This document shows, piece by piece, positions 53,626 through 64,000 of a DNA stretch of 64,000 nucleotides (position 1 is the first letter of the stretch; each line of letters starts with the position of its first letter). This stretch comes from Massilia eburnea. Lineage in GTDB: Bacteria > Pseudomonadota > Gammaproteobacteria > Burkholderiales > Burkholderiaceae_D. Position numbers and translations under genes: made by a program. The notes under the pieces are model-generated. The model ran no database searches. It was not told where the DNA came from and was given only the letters and a program-made list of their open reading frames with translations. The stretch lies in assembly GCF_009720745.1 (NCBI RefSeq), contig NZ_WNKX01000007.1, positions 224,478 to 288,477 of the forward strand, given 5' to 3'.

Positions 53626-56189
53626 TTGTTGTTGCCTCCTTCAGGCGTTAAACGCGCTTCCAGCAATTTGAGTTCGGTGACGTTGACGAAGGTTAGCACC
53701 AAACCATCGATCACGTTGTTCACCGTACGGTAAGGCATGATGCGCACCATGAACCAGCGCCCGTCGCGGGTCGGGATCTGGCGCTCGCAGAACACCAGGG
53801 AGCGCAGCACTTCGGCCGCATCGTCTTCCATGTCCGGGTACACCAGGTCGTTGGCGATGTCGCTCAAAGGACGGTTCAGGTCCGTCGCGATCAGCTTGTA
53901 CAGCTGGGTGGCCTGGTTGGTGTAGCGGCGGATGTTCATCGCGCTATCGAGGAAGATGACGGCTATATCGGTGCTGTTCAGCAGGTTCTTCATGTCGCTG
54001 TTGACCAGGGACAGGTCGTCCACCTTGGACTGCAGTTCGGCGTTGACGGTGTACAGCTCTTCGTTCAGCGACTGCATTTCCTCCTTCGAGGTGGTGAGCT
54101 CCTCGTTGGTCGACTGCAGTTCTTCGTTGGTCGACTGCAGTTCCTCGTTGGCCGCCTTCAGCTCTTCGCGCGAGGTCTGCATCTCTTCGCGCACTGATTG
54201 CAGTTCCAGGCGCGCCATGGTCAGCTGCTGCTCCAGCTCCTGCGGGCGCGGATCGGCGCCGCGGCCGCCGCGCTTGCGGGCCGGCATTGGCGCGGCGTGG
54301 AAGGTCACCAGCAGGTTGTGACCGGAGGTGCCGTCTTCGTGCACGACTTCTGCGGTCATGTCGACCAATAGCGAGGAGGCTCCGTCCTTGAACAGCAGCT
54401 CGCGCACGGATTCGGTCGATTCGCTGCGGTTGGCGCGCTCGATCAGGTCCGCCAGTTCGTAGCGCAGGCCGTCGCGCGCCATGGCGTGTATATTCCAGTT
54501 GGCGCGGCCCGCTGCCGGCTCCAGGAAGGTGCCGGTGCGGCCGTGGATATACAGGATATCGCCATCGCTATTGATCATGACTGCCGCCGGCGTATGTGCT
54601 TTAAGCAGCAGGTGTTCAACTTGTGTCTGGATATTGCCGTTCATGGTCATGGTAGTAACTTCGATGGAACTTGGTTGCGCGGCTTTCGCGATCTTGGTCG
54701 GGAAATAATTCGCCACGCGCTGCGTGCTCGCGTCCAGGCGGCGGTAAATGCGTCCGCAGCCCGGCACCGGGGTGAATAATTCGTTGTAGCTGCCCGGTGT
54801 ATCCGCACTCCCCAGGACCAGCAAGCCTTCCGGTTTCAAGGCGTAGTGGAACAACGGTATCAGCTGTTCCTGCAGTTTAGGGTTGAAATAGATTAGCAGA
54901 TTGCGGCAGCTAAGAATATCGAGTTTGGTGAACGGCGGATCGGAGATGATGTTCTGCTGCGCGAAGATGATCATGTTGCGCAGCTCCTTGCGGATCCGGT
55001 AGCCGGAACCGTCGCCCACGAAGTAGCGCAGCAGCCGTTCATGCGAAATGACTTCCTCCACGCCGCGCCCGAACATGCCCTGGCGCGCCTTGTCGATGGC
55101 GTCGCCGTGCAGGTCGGTGGCGAAGATCTGCAGCGAGTACTTGCCCGGTTCACCGGGGCTCATGCGCGTCACGGCTTCGTCGAACACCATGGCCAGGGTG
55201 TATGCCTCTTCCCCGGTCGAGCACGCCGGCACCCAGGCCTTGAACGCCGCACCGTCCGGATTGGCCGCCAGCAGCTGCGGGATGGTCTCGTGGCACAAGT
55301 GCTCCCACACCGACGGATCGCGGAAGAAACTGGTCACCCCGATCAACATTTCGCGGAACAGCAGCTGCACCTCGCCCGCGTTCTCGCGCAGATAGGCCAC
55401 ATAGGCTTCCATCGAATCGAGCTGGTGCAGCTTCATGCGGCGCTCGATGCGGCGCAGCACGGTGCTCATCTTGTATTCGGTGAAGTTGTTGCCGGTATGG
55501 CGCTGCAGCAGCGACATCAGCTCGCGCAGCGCCTGGCGCCGCGCGCGCGCCGCGCCGTGGGCGCCGCCATGCGGCACCGAGCGCACCTGGCACAGCCACA
55601 TCGGCATGGCGCCGGGCGGCGCGACGAAATCGGCCACGCCGGCGGTGATGGCGCTGCGCGGCATCGAGTCGAATTTGGCGGAATTGGGTTCCTGCGCCAG
55701 CGTCACGCCGCCCGCTTCCTGGATGGCGCGCAGGCCGGCGGTGCCGTCGGTGCCCATGCCGGAAAACACCACGCCGGCGGCAGCCTGGCTTTTTTCGGCG
55801 GCCAGGGTACGGAAAAAGGCGTCGATCGGATAGCGGCCGTGCGTGTCGGCCGTTTCCACCGCCATCAGCTTTTCGTTGGAAAACGCCAGGTCGAAGTTGG
55901 GCGGCGCCACGTACACATGGTCCGGCCGCACTTCGATCGACTCGGCGATTTCACACACTTCCATGCTGGTGATACGGCGCAGCAGCTCGGGCAGCAGGCC
56001 GCGCCGCGAAGGGTCCTGATGCTGCAGGACGATAAAGGCCATGCCGGTACGCGACGGCATGGAGGCGAGGAATTCCGAAATCGCGTCCAGCCCTCCGGCC
56101 GACGCGCCCATGCCGACGATCTGCACCGCCTGGCGGTGCCGTAGAACTTCGCTGGAGTCCGATTCAGATGAAACTAGCGGGTTAGTCAT
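53622..56189 (-). CDS. CheB-CheR-PAS fusion protein
   Basis: An 855-residue fusion. Residues 20-210 are a CheB methylesterase with catalytic S30 (GMGASAGGLD), H57 (QHQDP) and D148 (GMGTDG). Residues about 220-480 are a CheR methyltransferase (SFFRDPSVW, AWVPACSTGEEAYTLAM for SAM). A long coiled coil of NEELQST repeats follows (about 640-715), then a PAS domain. No receiver domain is present, unlike CheB proper. Such proteins handle signals that are not chemotaxis. It is the first gene of the pair with the kinase. Confidence 0.93.
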   Translation of the reverse strand: MTNPLVSSESDSSEVLRHRQAVQIVGMGASAGGLDAISEFLASMPSRTGMAFIVLQHQDPSRRGLLPELLRRITSMEVCEIAESIEVRPDHVYVAPPNFDLAFSNEKLMAVETADTHGRYPIDAFFRTLAAEKSQAAAGVVFSGMGTDGTAGLRAIQEAGGVTLAQEPNSAKFDSMPRSAITAGVADFVAPPGAMPMWLCQVRSVPHGGAHGAARARRQALRELMSLLQRHTGNNFTEYKMSTVLRRIERRMKLHQLDSMEAYVAYLRENAGEVQLLFREMLIGVTSFFRDPSVWEHLCHETIPQLLAANPDGAAFKAWVPACSTGEEAYTLAMVFDEAVTRMSPGEPGKYSLQIFATDLHGDAIDKARQGMFGRGVEEVISHERLLRYFVGDGSGYRIRKELRNMIIFAQQNIISDPPFTKLDILSCRNLLIYFNPKLQEQLIPLFHYALKPEGLLVLGSADTPGSYNELFTPVPGCGRIYRRLDASTQRVANYFPTKIAKAAQPSSIEVTTMTMNGNIQTQVEHLLLKAHTPAAVMINSDGDILYIHGRTGTFLEPAAGRANWNIHAMARDGLRYELADLIERANRSESTESVRELLFKDGASSLLVDMTAEVVHEDGTSGHNLLVTFHAAPMPARKRGGRGADPRPQELEQQLTMARLELQSVREEMQTSREELKAANEELQSTNEELQSTNEELTTSKEEMQSLNEELYTVNAELQSKVDDLSLVNSDMKNLLNSTDIAVIFLDSAMNIRRYTNQATQLYKLIATDLNRPLSDIANDLVYPDMEDDAAEVLRSLVFCERQIPTRDGRWFMVRIMPYRTVNNVIDGLVLTFVNVTELKLLEARLTPEGGNNK

Positions 56190-56236
56190 CCCGTCATGAT
56201 GCCAGTGACGCCAGGAAATGGCAAACGGCCGTTGAC

Positions 56237-57610
56237 TTACTGTTGCCGCCAGCCTCCCCCCAGTGCCTGCACCAGCGCCACCGCGCTCGACTGGCGGTCG
56301 GCCTGGGTTTGCAACAGCGCGCGGCGGGCGTTCAGCGCCGTGACCTGGGCCGTCACGACATCGGTGTAGCCGACCTGGCCCGCCCGGTAGCGGTTCAGCA
56401 TCTGCTGCTCGACCTGGGTGGCCGAATTGGCCGAGGTTTCGCGCAGCGACTGCTGCTGCGCCAGCACATTGCCGGCCGCCAGCTGGTTCTCGACGTCGGC
56501 CAGCGCGTCCAGGACAGACTGGCGGTAGTTGGCCACGGCCACGTCGCGCGCGGCGCTGGCCTGGTCGACGCGGGCGCCGGTGGCGCCGGCATTAAATAGC
56601 GTCTGCGCCGCCGACAGGCCGAGCGACCAGAGCGTATTGGAGGCACTGAACAAGCCGCCCGCCGCGCTGCCGGCCACGCCGTAGCTGCCGCTCAGGCTCA
56701 GGCTCGGGAAGTAGGCGCTGCGGGCGATGCCGATCTGCGCGTTGGCTGCCGCCACCCGGCGTTCGGCGGCGGCGATGTCGGGGCGCCGCTCCAGCAGCGT
56801 CGATGGCAGGCCGACCGGGATGGCCGGCACCTGCAGCGTCCACGGCGCCGGCGCCAGGGCAAAGTCGGCCGGCGCCTTGCCCAGCAGGACGGCGATGGCG
56901 TGTTCAAACTGGGCGCGCTGGCGCTGCGTGGTCAGGCGGTCGGCGCTGGCGTTGGCAAGCTGGGTTTGCGCCTGCAGCAGGTCCGACGTGGGCGCCACGC
57001 CGGCGTTGACGCGGTTCTGGGTGATTTGCAGTACGCGCTGGTAGCCTTCCACCGTTTCCGTGAGCAGCGCCAGTTGGGCGTCGGCCAGGCGCAGGCCGAT
57101 ATAGTTGGCGGCCAGTTCGCCCTGCGCCGACAGGCGCGCCGCCGCCAGGTCGGCGGCGCTGGCCTGGGCGCTGGCCTGGGCGCCGCTGACGCCTGCGCGC
57201 AGCCGGCCCCACACGTCGGGCTCCCAGCTGCCGCCGATGTTCACGCGGTACTGGTTGCCGGTGCGCTGCTGCCCGCCTCCGCCGCTGCGGTCTGCACTGG
57301 CGTCCAGCGTCACTTGCGGGAACAGCGAGGCGCGCTGCTCGGCCACCAAGGCACGGGCCTGGGCGTAGCGCGCTGCCGCCGCAGCCACGTTCTGGTTGTT
57401 CACTTCCACCTGCCGGGCCAGCTCGTTGAGGGTGGCGTCGCCGAACAATTCCCACCATGGGCCCTTTTCAAGCAGGTCGGCCGGCGCCGCGGGCTGCCAG
57501 CCCTGCGCTTCCTTGAACTGGGCCGGCAGCGGTGCACTGGGCACCTGGTAGGCCGGGCCGGTGGCGCAGCCGGCCAGTGCCAGGGTCATCGCGCCGAGAA
57601 TTTTTTTCAT
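56237..57610 (-). CDS. NodT/OprM-family outer-membrane efflux lipoprotein
   Basis: A 457-residue outer-membrane channel of the TolC type. The lipobox LAGC puts the acylated Cys at 15; the two coiled-coil repeats (about 85-250 and 290-450) with QTLFNAGATGARVDQA are typical. It is the outer part of the RND pump coded by the two genes upstream (overlap of 4 bases), letting drugs leave the cell. Confidence 0.93.
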   Translation of the reverse strand: MKKILGAMTLALAGCATGPAYQVPSAPLPAQFKEAQGWQPAAPADLLEKGPWWELFGDATLNELARQVEVNNQNVAAAAARYAQARALVAEQRASLFPQVTLDASADRSGGGGQQRTGNQYRVNIGGSWEPDVWGRLRAGVSGAQASAQASAADLAAARLSAQGELAANYIGLRLADAQLALLTETVEGYQRVLQITQNRVNAGVAPTSDLLQAQTQLANASADRLTTQRQRAQFEHAIAVLLGKAPADFALAPAPWTLQVPAIPVGLPSTLLERRPDIAAAERRVAAANAQIGIARSAYFPSLSLSGSYGVAGSAAGGLFSASNTLWSLGLSAAQTLFNAGATGARVDQASAARDVAVANYRQSVLDALADVENQLAAGNVLAQQQSLRETSANSATQVEQQMLNRYRAGQVGYTDVVTAQVTALNARRALLQTQADRQSSAVALVQALGGGWRQQ

Positions 57611-60600
57611 GATGTCGCCTTTGCGCCACGCAGGCGCATCTTGTCCAGCAAAAGGTAGACCACTGGGGTGGTCAGTAAAGTCAGCATCTGGCTGGCAATC
57701 AGGCCGCCGATGATGGCGATGCCGAGCGGCTGGCGCAGCTCCGAGCCCTCGCCAAATCCGATCGCCAGCGGCAGTGCGCCCAGCGCCGCCGCCATGGTCG
57801 TCATCAGGATCGGGCGGAAGCGCAGCAGGCAGGCTTCGCGCACCGCGCTCAGCGAGTCCAGGCCGCGCGTACGCTCGGCTTCCAGCGCGAAGTCGATGAT
57901 CAGGATGGCGTTCTTTTTCACGATGCCGATCAGCAGGAAGACGCCGATCAGGGCGATCAGCGAGAACTCCATGCGGAACATGAGCAGCGCGAGCACCGCG
58001 CCGACGCCGGCCGACGGCAGCGTGGACAGCACGGTGAGCGGATGCACCAGGCTTTCGTACAGCATGCCGAGGACGATGTAGATCACCACCAGCGCGGCGG
58101 CGATCAGGAAGGGCTGCTGCTGGTTGGTTTCCTGCGCGGTGCGCGCCGTGCCCTGGAAGCTGCCGCGCACGTTGTTTGGCATGCCGATGGCGTTTTCCGC
58201 ATCCTTCACCGCCTGCTGCGCCTGTCCCAGGCTGGCGCCGTCGGCCAGGTTGAAGGAGATCGTGGTCGCCAGCTCGCCGTCCTGGTGGTTCACCGAGGCC
58301 GGTGTGGAGCGCTCGGAGAACGATGCCAGCGCCGTCAAGGGCACCATTGCATCGGCCTTGGTGCTCAGGGCCGAGCCGCCCGACGGGTCGCGCATGCCGG
58401 CGCCGACCACTGCGCCGCTGCTGCTTCCCCCGCCGCCGCTCGTTGCCGTGCTGGCCGCCGTGGCCGTGTTTGTGGCCGTGCTTGTGCTCATGGCCGCGCC
58501 GGCCGTTGGTTGGCTGCTGACCGCCCCACGGCGGCCGACATAGACATCGGACAGCGACTCGGGGCTGAGCGCATATTCCGGCGCCACCTCCATCACCACC
58601 TTGTACTGGTTCAGCTCATCGTAAATGGTGGCCACCTGGCGCTGCCCGAACGCGTTGTACAGCGAATTGTCGACATCGCGCATGGTCAGCCCCATGCGCG
58701 CCACCATGTCCTTGTCCGCCGCGACAAAGGTTTCCACGCCGTTGTCCGCCTGGTCGGTATCGACGTCGACCAGTGCCTTTTCCCGCTTCATTTCATCCGC
58801 CAGCCGCGAAGCCCAGCGTTTGAGATTGGCCCGGTTATCGCTTTTCAGCGTGTACTGGTAGGTGGAGTTGCTCTGCCGCCCACCCATGCGCAGGTCCTGC
58901 ACCGTGTTCAGGAACAGCGACACGCCCGTCACCCGCGCCAGCTTTGGCCGCAGGCGCGAAATCACCTGCTGCCCGGTCACGTCGCGTTCCCCTACCGGCT
59001 TCAGGCTGACAAACATGAAGCCGCCGCCGGCGCGCGAACCGCCGGTAAAGCCAACCACCGTCGCCACCGCGGGATCGTCGCGGATGATATTCACCAGCTG
59101 CCGCAGTTTCTCCTGCATGGCCTGGAATGAGATGCTCTGGTCGGCCCGGATGCCGCCGTTGATCTGTCCCGTATCCTGCTGCGGGAAAAAGCCCTTCGGC
59201 GCCGCCGCGTACAGGTAGACGTTCAGGCCGACGACGAAGACCAGCGACAGCATCACCAGCAACGGGCTGGCCAGCGCCCAGTCCAGCGATTTTTCATAGG
59301 TGCGCAGGACGAAGGCGAAGCCGCGCTCAAACCAGCGCGAAATGCGGCCTTCCGGCTTGTGCCCGGCGCCCGGCCGCAGCAGCCAGGCGCACAGCATCGG
59401 CGTCGTAGTCAACGAAATGAGCAGCGAAATCATCACTGCCGCCGACAAGGTCACCGCAAATTCGCGGAACAGGCGCCCCACCTGTCCGCCCATGAACAGC
59501 AGCGGAATGAACACCGCCACCAGGGACACGCTGATCGACAGCACGGTAAAGCCGACTTCCTTCGCCCCTTGCAGCGCCGCCGCAAAGCGCTCCATGCCCG
59601 CTTCCATATGGCGCGCCGTATTTTCCAGCACCACGATCGCATCGTCGACCACGAAGCCGGTGGCCACCGTCAGCGCCATCAGGCTGAGGTTATTCAGGCT
59701 GAAACCGAGGAAGTACATGATGCCGAAAGTGCACAGCAGCGACACCACGGTGGCAATAGCCGGAATCACCGTCGCCCGCGCGCTGCGCAGGAAGGCGCTC
59801 ACCACCAGCACTACCAATGCAATGGAAATCAGCAGCGTCACTTCGATCTCGAGCAGCGACGAGCGGATGGAATTGGTGCTGTCCGAAGCGACCTGCAGCT
59901 TCACGTCCTGCGGCAGCTGCGCCTGCAATTGCGGCAGCAGCGCGCGCACTGCGTCCACCGTTTCGATGACATTGGCGCCCGGCTGGCGCGTCACCAGGAC
60001 GATGACGGCCGGTTCGCCATTGAAAAGTCCCAGCGTATTGCGGTTTTCCGCGCCATCGACAACCTGCGCCACGTCCTGCAGGCGGATTGCGGCGCCGTCG
60101 CGCCAGGCCACCACCAGGTCGCGGTAATCGGCCGCACTGCGCCCGCCACTGGCAGTCGAAGCCGCCGAGTAGATCTGCAGGCGGCGCCCTTCCACTTCGA
60201 TGGCGCCCTTGGGGCGGTTGGCGTTGGTGGCCTGGATCGCGGCCCGCACGTCTTCCGACGAAACGCCGTAGCGGTTCAGCGCAAACGGCAGCAGCTCCAC
60301 GCGCACCGCCGGCAGCGAGCCGCCGCCGATCTCCACGTCGCCCACGCCCTTCACCTGCGCCAGCTTTTGCTGCACGATGTTCGACACCGATTCGTACACC
60401 TGGCCCGGGCTGCGGGTGGGAGAAGTCAGCGCCAGGATGATCACCGGGGCGTCGGAAGGATTGGCCTTGCGGTAGGTCGGGTTGCTGCGCAGCGTGGCCG
60501 GCAGGTCGGCGCGCGACGCGTTGATCGCGGCCTGCACCTCGCGCGCCGCCGCATCGATCTTGCGGTTCAGTTCAAACTGCAGGTTGACCCGGGTCGAGCC

Positions 60601-60858
60601 GCTGCCCGAGGAGGATGTGACCTCGTTGACGCCCGCGATGACCGCCAGGCGCCGCTCCAGCGGAGTGGCCACGCTGCTGGCCATGGTGTCCGGGCTGGCG
60701 CCAGGCAGGCTGGCGCTGACCGAGATCGAGGGATAGTCCACCTGCGGCAGCGGCGATACCGGCAGCACGAAGAAGGCCGCGACGCCCGCCAGCGCCAGCC
60801 CGATCGTCAGCAGCACCGTGGCGATGGGGCGGCGGACAAAAGGCTCGGACAGGTTCAT
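57607..60858 (-). CDS. mdtC: RND efflux pump permease, MdtC-like, with an inserted linker
   Basis: A 1083-residue RND permease with the 12-helix layout and two large periplasmic loops. The proton relay Asp pair lies in [14 protein letters not shown]. coli MdtC has 1025 residues; the extra length is a Ser/Thr/Ala/Gly-rich stretch of about 57 residues (about 778-834; bases 58355-58525). With the partner permease upstream it should form the MdtBC heterotrimer. It is overlapped by 4 bases at both ends. Confidence 0.92.
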   Translation of the reverse strand: MNLSEPFVRRPIATVLLTIGLALAGVAAFFVLPVSPLPQVDYPSISVSASLPGASPDTMASSVATPLERRLAVIAGVNEVTSSSGSGSTRVNLQFELNRKIDAAAREVQAAINASRADLPATLRSNPTYRKANPSDAPVIILALTSPTRSPGQVYESVSNIVQQKLAQVKGVGDVEIGGGSLPAVRVELLPFALNRYGVSSEDVRAAIQATNANRPKGAIEVEGRRLQIYSAASTASGGRSAADYRDLVVAWRDGAAIRLQDVAQVVDGAENRNTLGLFNGEPAVIVLVTRQPGANVIETVDAVRALLPQLQAQLPQDVKLQVASDSTNSIRSSLLEIEVTLLISIALVVLVVSAFLRSARATVIPAIATVVSLLCTFGIMYFLGFSLNNLSLMALTVATGFVVDDAIVVLENTARHMEAGMERFAAALQGAKEVGFTVLSISVSLVAVFIPLLFMGGQVGRLFREFAVTLSAAVMISLLISLTTTPMLCAWLLRPGAGHKPEGRISRWFERGFAFVLRTYEKSLDWALASPLLVMLSLVFVVGLNVYLYAAAPKGFFPQQDTGQINGGIRADQSISFQAMQEKLRQLVNIIRDDPAVATVVGFTGGSRAGGGFMFVSLKPVGERDVTGQQVISRLRPKLARVTGVSLFLNTVQDLRMGGRQSNSTYQYTLKSDNRANLKRWASRLADEMKREKALVDVDTDQADNGVETFVAADKDMVARMGLTMRDVDNSLYNAFGQRQVATIYDELNQYKVVMEVAPEYALSPESLSDVYVGRRGAVSSQPTAGAAMSTSTATNTATAASTATSGGGGSSSGAVVGAGMRDPSGGSALSTKADAMVPLTALASFSERSTPASVNHQDGELATTISFNLADGASLGQAQQAVKDAENAIGMPNNVRGSFQGTARTAQETNQQQPFLIAAALVVIYIVLGMLYESLVHPLTVLSTLPSAGVGAVLALLMFRMEFSLIALIGVFLLIGIVKKNAILIIDFALEAERTRGLDSLSAVREACLLRFRPILMTTMAAALGALPLAIGFGEGSELRQPLGIAIIGGLIASQMLTLLTTPVVYLLLDKMRLRGAKATS

Positions 60859-63800
60859 GCCAGCTCCTCGCGCCCGCGCCCCCGGCGGCGCTGGGCCAGG
60901 CGGTCGAAGGCGAGATAGATTACCGGCGTGGTGTACAGCGTGAGCAGCTGGCTGACAATCAGGCCGCCGAAGATCGACAAGCCAAGCGGGCGGCGCAGCT
61001 CAGCACCCTCGCCCCAGCCGAACATCAGCGGGATGGCCGCGAACAGCGCCGCCAGCGTCGTCATCAGGATGGGCCGCAAGCGCAGCAGCGCCGCCTGATG
61101 GATCGCATCGCGCGGCGCCATGCCCTGTTCGCGTTCCGCCTCGATCGCGAAGTCGATCATCATGATCGCGTTCTTCTTCACAATGCCGATCAGCAGGATG
61201 ATGCCGATGATGCCGATCACGCCCAGCTCCTGCCCCGTCAGCATCAGCGCCAGCAGCGCGCCCACGCCGGCCGACGGCAGCGTGGACAGGATGGTCAGCG
61301 GGTGGATATAGCTTTCATACAGCACGCCCAGCACGATATAGACGCACACCACCGCCGCCAGGATCAGCCAGAGCTGGTTGCTCAGGGAAGCCTGGTAGGC
61401 GCCCGCCGCGCCAAGGAAGGTCAGGCTGACCGACTGCGGCAGGCCGACATCCTTCGCCGCCTCGCGGATGGCGTCAACCGCCTGCCCCAGCGCCACGCCG
61501 GGCGCTGCGTCGAAGCCGATGGTGGTGGCCGGATACTGCGCCACGTGGGTCACCTGCAGCGGCGCCGGGCGTTCCTGCACGCTGGCGATGGCCGACAAGG
61601 GCGTCGGCTTGCCGCTGCCGGTGCGCAGCTGCAGGTTGCCCAGCGCTTCCGGGGTATCCATGCGGTCCTGGTCGGCCTCCAGGATCACGCGGTACTGGTT
61701 GGTCTCGGTGAAAATGGTCGACACGATGCGCTGGCCGAAGGCGCTGTACAGCGCATCGTCCACTGCGGCAGCCGTGATCGACAGGCGCGATGCCGTATCC
61801 CGGTCGATGCTCACGTAAGCGCCGGCGCCGGTGGCCGCGACGTCCGACACCACGTTGCGCAGGCGCGGCTTGGCAGCCATGCGTTCGGAGAGCCTGGTGG
61901 CCCATTCGGCCACGGTGGCATTGTCGGCGCCTTCCAGCGATACGCGGTACTGGGTTGGGCCGCTTTCGGCATCGATGGTCAGGTCCTGCGTCGGCTGCAG
62001 GTAAAGCTTGACGCCCGCCACCTGCGCTACGCGCTGGCGCAGCCGGTCCATCACCACCGCCAGCTTGTCGCGGTCGGGCTTCAGGTTGACCAGCATGCGG
62101 CCGGTATGCAGCATGGTGTTGTTGCCGGCGTCGACGCCCACCACGGAACTGAGCGAAGCAACCGCAGGATCGTCCAGCATGGCGCGCGCGGCTTGCTGCT
62201 GCAGCTGCGCCATGCGTTCGTAGGAGACAGATTGCGCCGCTTCGATGCGGGCCTGCAGTTGGCCCGTATCCTGGGTCGGGAACAGCCCCTTGGGAATCCA
62301 GATATAAAGCAGCGCCGTCAGCAGCAGCGTGCCAAGCGCCACCAGCAAAGTCGTGCCCTGGTGCTCGAACACCCATTGCAGGCTGCCGTCATAACGCTTG
62401 ATCAGGCGGTCAAACATAGTATTTTCATCGTGCGCTACCAGCCAGCGGCCGGACATCATCGGCACCAGCGTCAGCGAGACCACGGCGGAAATGAGGATCG
62501 TGATGGCCAGCGTGACCGCAAATTCCCGGAACAGCCGGCCCACCACGTCGCCCATGAACAGCAGCGGAATCAGCACCGCGATCAGCGACACCGTCAGCGA
62601 GATGATGGTGAAGCCGATCTGCTGCGCGCCCTTGAGCGCGGCATCCATCGGGCTTTCGCCATCCTCGATATGGCGCGCGATGTTTTCGATCATGACGATC
62701 GCATCGTCCACCACGAAGCCGGTGGCGATGGTCAGCGCCATCAGGCTGAGGTTATTCAGGCTGTAGCCGAGCAGGTACATGGCGCCGAAGGTGCCGACCA
62801 GCGAAATCGGCACCGCCAGGCTGGCAATCACCGTCGCGCGCGGGCTGCGCAGGAACGCGAAGATAACCAGCACCACCAGCACCACGGCCAGCAGCAGTTC
62901 GATTTCCACGTGCTCCACCGATGCGCGGATGCCGTTGGTGCGGTCGCTCAGCAAGGTCACTTCGATGGCGCCTGGCAGGCTGGCTTGCAATTCGGGCAGG
63001 CGCGCCTTGATGGCGTCCACCGTGGCGATGACATTGGCGCCGGGCTGGCGCTGAACGTCGAGGATGATAGCGGGCGTCAGTCCGGCCCAGGCGCCAAGCT
63101 TGACGTTTTCGGCGCTGTCGACCACGCGCGCCACGTCCTGCAGGCGCACGGGCGCGCCGTTGCGGTAAGAGACGATCAGCTGGCGGTAATCTTCCGCCGC
63201 CAGCAGCTGGTCGTTGGCATTGATGGTGAAGGCGCGCGCCGGGCCGTCAAAGCTGCCCTTGGCGCTGTTGGCGTTGGCCGCCGTGATCGCATTGCGCAAG
63301 GTGTCCAGGCCAAGGCCGTAGCTGGCCAGTGCTTGCGTGTCGGCCTGGATGCGTACCGCAGGGCGCTGGCCTCCGCTCAGGGTAACCAGGCCGACGCCGT
63401 TCACCTGACTGATTTTCAGCGCCAGGCGGGTGTTGACGATGTTCTGCACTTCCGTCAGCGGCATCGTGCGGGAAGTGATGGCCAGCGTCAGCACCGGCGC
63501 GTCGGCCGGGTTGACCTTGGCGTACACAGGCGGCGCCGGCAGGTCGGTCGGCAGCAGCGAGCTGCCGGCGTTGATCGCGGCCTGCACTTCCTGCTCCGCC
63601 ACATCCAGCGTCTGGCCCAGGCTGAATTGCAGGGTGATGATGGAAACGCCGGCGGCGCTGGTGGAGCTCATGCGCTGCAGGCCGGCCATCTGGCCGAACT
63701 GGCGTTCCAGCGGCGCAGTGACCGTGCGGCCCATGACTTCCGGGCTCGCGCCCGGATACAGCGTGCTGACCTGGATCGTCGGGAAGTCCACTTGCGGCAA

Positions 63801-63908
63801 CGCCGACAGCGGCAGGAAGCGGTAGCCAAGCAGGCCGGCCAGTACGATGGCCAGCATGAACAGCGCCGTCGCCACCGGCCGCTTGATGAATGGCGTCGAT
63901 GGACTCAT
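60855..63908 (-). CDS. mdtB: RND efflux pump permease, MdtB-like
   Basis: A 1017-residue RND permease. Start [19 protein letters not shown], then two large periplasmic loops and [13 protein letters not shown] with the Asp pair for proton transfer. Length and position before the MdtC-like gene point to MdtB. It is likely the second gene of an mdtABC-channel operon that starts to the right of the window. Confidence 0.94.
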   Translation of the reverse strand: MSPSTPFIKRPVATALFMLAIVLAGLLGYRFLPLSALPQVDFPTIQVSTLYPGASPEVMGRTVTAPLERQFGQMAGLQRMSSTSAAGVSIITLQFSLGQTLDVAEQEVQAAINAGSSLLPTDLPAPPVYAKVNPADAPVLTLAITSRTMPLTEVQNIVNTRLALKISQVNGVGLVTLSGGQRPAVRIQADTQALASYGLGLDTLRNAITAANANSAKGSFDGPARAFTINANDQLLAAEDYRQLIVSYRNGAPVRLQDVARVVDSAENVKLGAWAGLTPAIILDVQRQPGANVIATVDAIKARLPELQASLPGAIEVTLLSDRTNGIRASVEHVEIELLLAVVLVVLVIFAFLRSPRATVIASLAVPISLVGTFGAMYLLGYSLNNLSLMALTIATGFVVDDAIVMIENIARHIEDGESPMDAALKGAQQIGFTIISLTVSLIAVLIPLLFMGDVVGRLFREFAVTLAITILISAVVSLTLVPMMSGRWLVAHDENTMFDRLIKRYDGSLQWVFEHQGTTLLVALGTLLLTALLYIWIPKGLFPTQDTGQLQARIEAAQSVSYERMAQLQQQAARAMLDDPAVASLSSVVGVDAGNNTMLHTGRMLVNLKPDRDKLAVVMDRLRQRVAQVAGVKLYLQPTQDLTIDAESGPTQYRVSLEGADNATVAEWATRLSERMAAKPRLRNVVSDVAATGAGAYVSIDRDTASRLSITAAAVDDALYSAFGQRIVSTIFTETNQYRVILEADQDRMDTPEALGNLQLRTGSGKPTPLSAIASVQERPAPLQVTHVAQYPATTIGFDAAPGVALGQAVDAIREAAKDVGLPQSVSLTFLGAAGAYQASLSNQLWLILAAVVCVYIVLGVLYESYIHPLTILSTLPSAGVGALLALMLTGQELGVIGIIGIILLIGIVKKNAIMMIDFAIEAEREQGMAPRDAIHQAALLRLRPILMTTLAALFAAIPLMFGWGEGAELRRPLGLSIFGGLIVSQLLTLYTTPVIYLAFDRLAQRRRGRGREELA

Positions 63909-63912
63909 CGCG

Positions 63913-64000
63913 TTACGCCGTCCGCCGCACGGCCCTCGCCTCGCGCTGCGCCGTCACGCCCGCGCCGTCCGCCGGCCGCATCGCCCGCTGCGCCGTCCGG
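63913..64000 (-). CDS. mdtA: C-terminal end of the pump's membrane fusion protein (MdtA), partial
   Basis: A frame read from the right edge to a TAA at 63913-63915, 4 bases before the MdtB-like start, giving about 28 codons of Arg/Ala-rich tail. The upstream part is outside the window; position suggests the periplasmic adaptor of this pump. The family cannot be seen from these residues alone. Confidence 0.45.
   Translation of the reverse strand, partial: RTAQRAMRPADGAGVTAQREARAVRRTA

Overview
The window comes from a high-GC betaproteobacterium, most likely Oxalobacteraceae (Massilia/Duganella/Janthinobacterium group). This is judged from the succinylase lysine pathway next to pilU, a PEP-CTERM exported protein, TonB receptors, an ECF42-type sigma factor with YCII proteins, and GGGTCAGACCC palindromic repeats. 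It holds about 60 genes on both strands. I see no rRNA, tRNA, insertion sequence or CRISPR array, and no gene-free stretch longer than about 300 bases.

Layout: 1-8.8 kb has the start of an M16 protease, an MCE-type envelope lipid operon lacking an ATPase gene, a DEAD-box helicase, an M19 dipeptidase, small VOC and MerR genes and a Mut7-C protein. 8.9-27.5 kb is core metabolism: dapC-dapD-pilU, then arsC-like-dapE-prmB and an ABC-F ATPase. About 9 kb of accessory genes lie between the two halves: a TPR protein bracketed by a duplicated pilU 3' end, a PEP-CTERM protein, yjgR, a thioesterase, a TonB receptor and an unknown protein. 27.5-35.7 kb is signalling: CheW, HDOD, two FapA paralogs and an OmpR/EnvZ pair. 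35.9-43.6 kb has a cysteine-synthase-like gene, a VOC-YCII-YCII operon with an ECF42-like promoter motif, a LacI regulator, the sigma factor, and a low-GC block with a nonsense-split gene. 43.6-49.8 kb has GFA and Imm26-like proteins, an encapsulated-ferritin-like protein lacking its metal ligands, a YqhD dehydrogenase, a TPP riboswitch with a TonB receptor, and a convergent pnuC-kinase-barrel operon. 49.9-64 kb has an S46 peptidase, a CheB/CheR-PAS protein with a histidine kinase, and an MdtABC-type RND efflux operon with its outer-membrane channel.

The clearest unexplained features are: a family of palindromic elements whose ends (TAAACC(C)GG) supply the stop codons of neighbouring genes; the 96-bp duplication of the pilU 3' end around a low-GC gene; the sigma factor/YCII regulon; the predicted thiamin uptake locus; and a 57-residue Ser/Thr/Ala-rich insertion in the MdtC-like pump. 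Large antisense reading frames opposite the main genes look like high-GC shadows and were left out.
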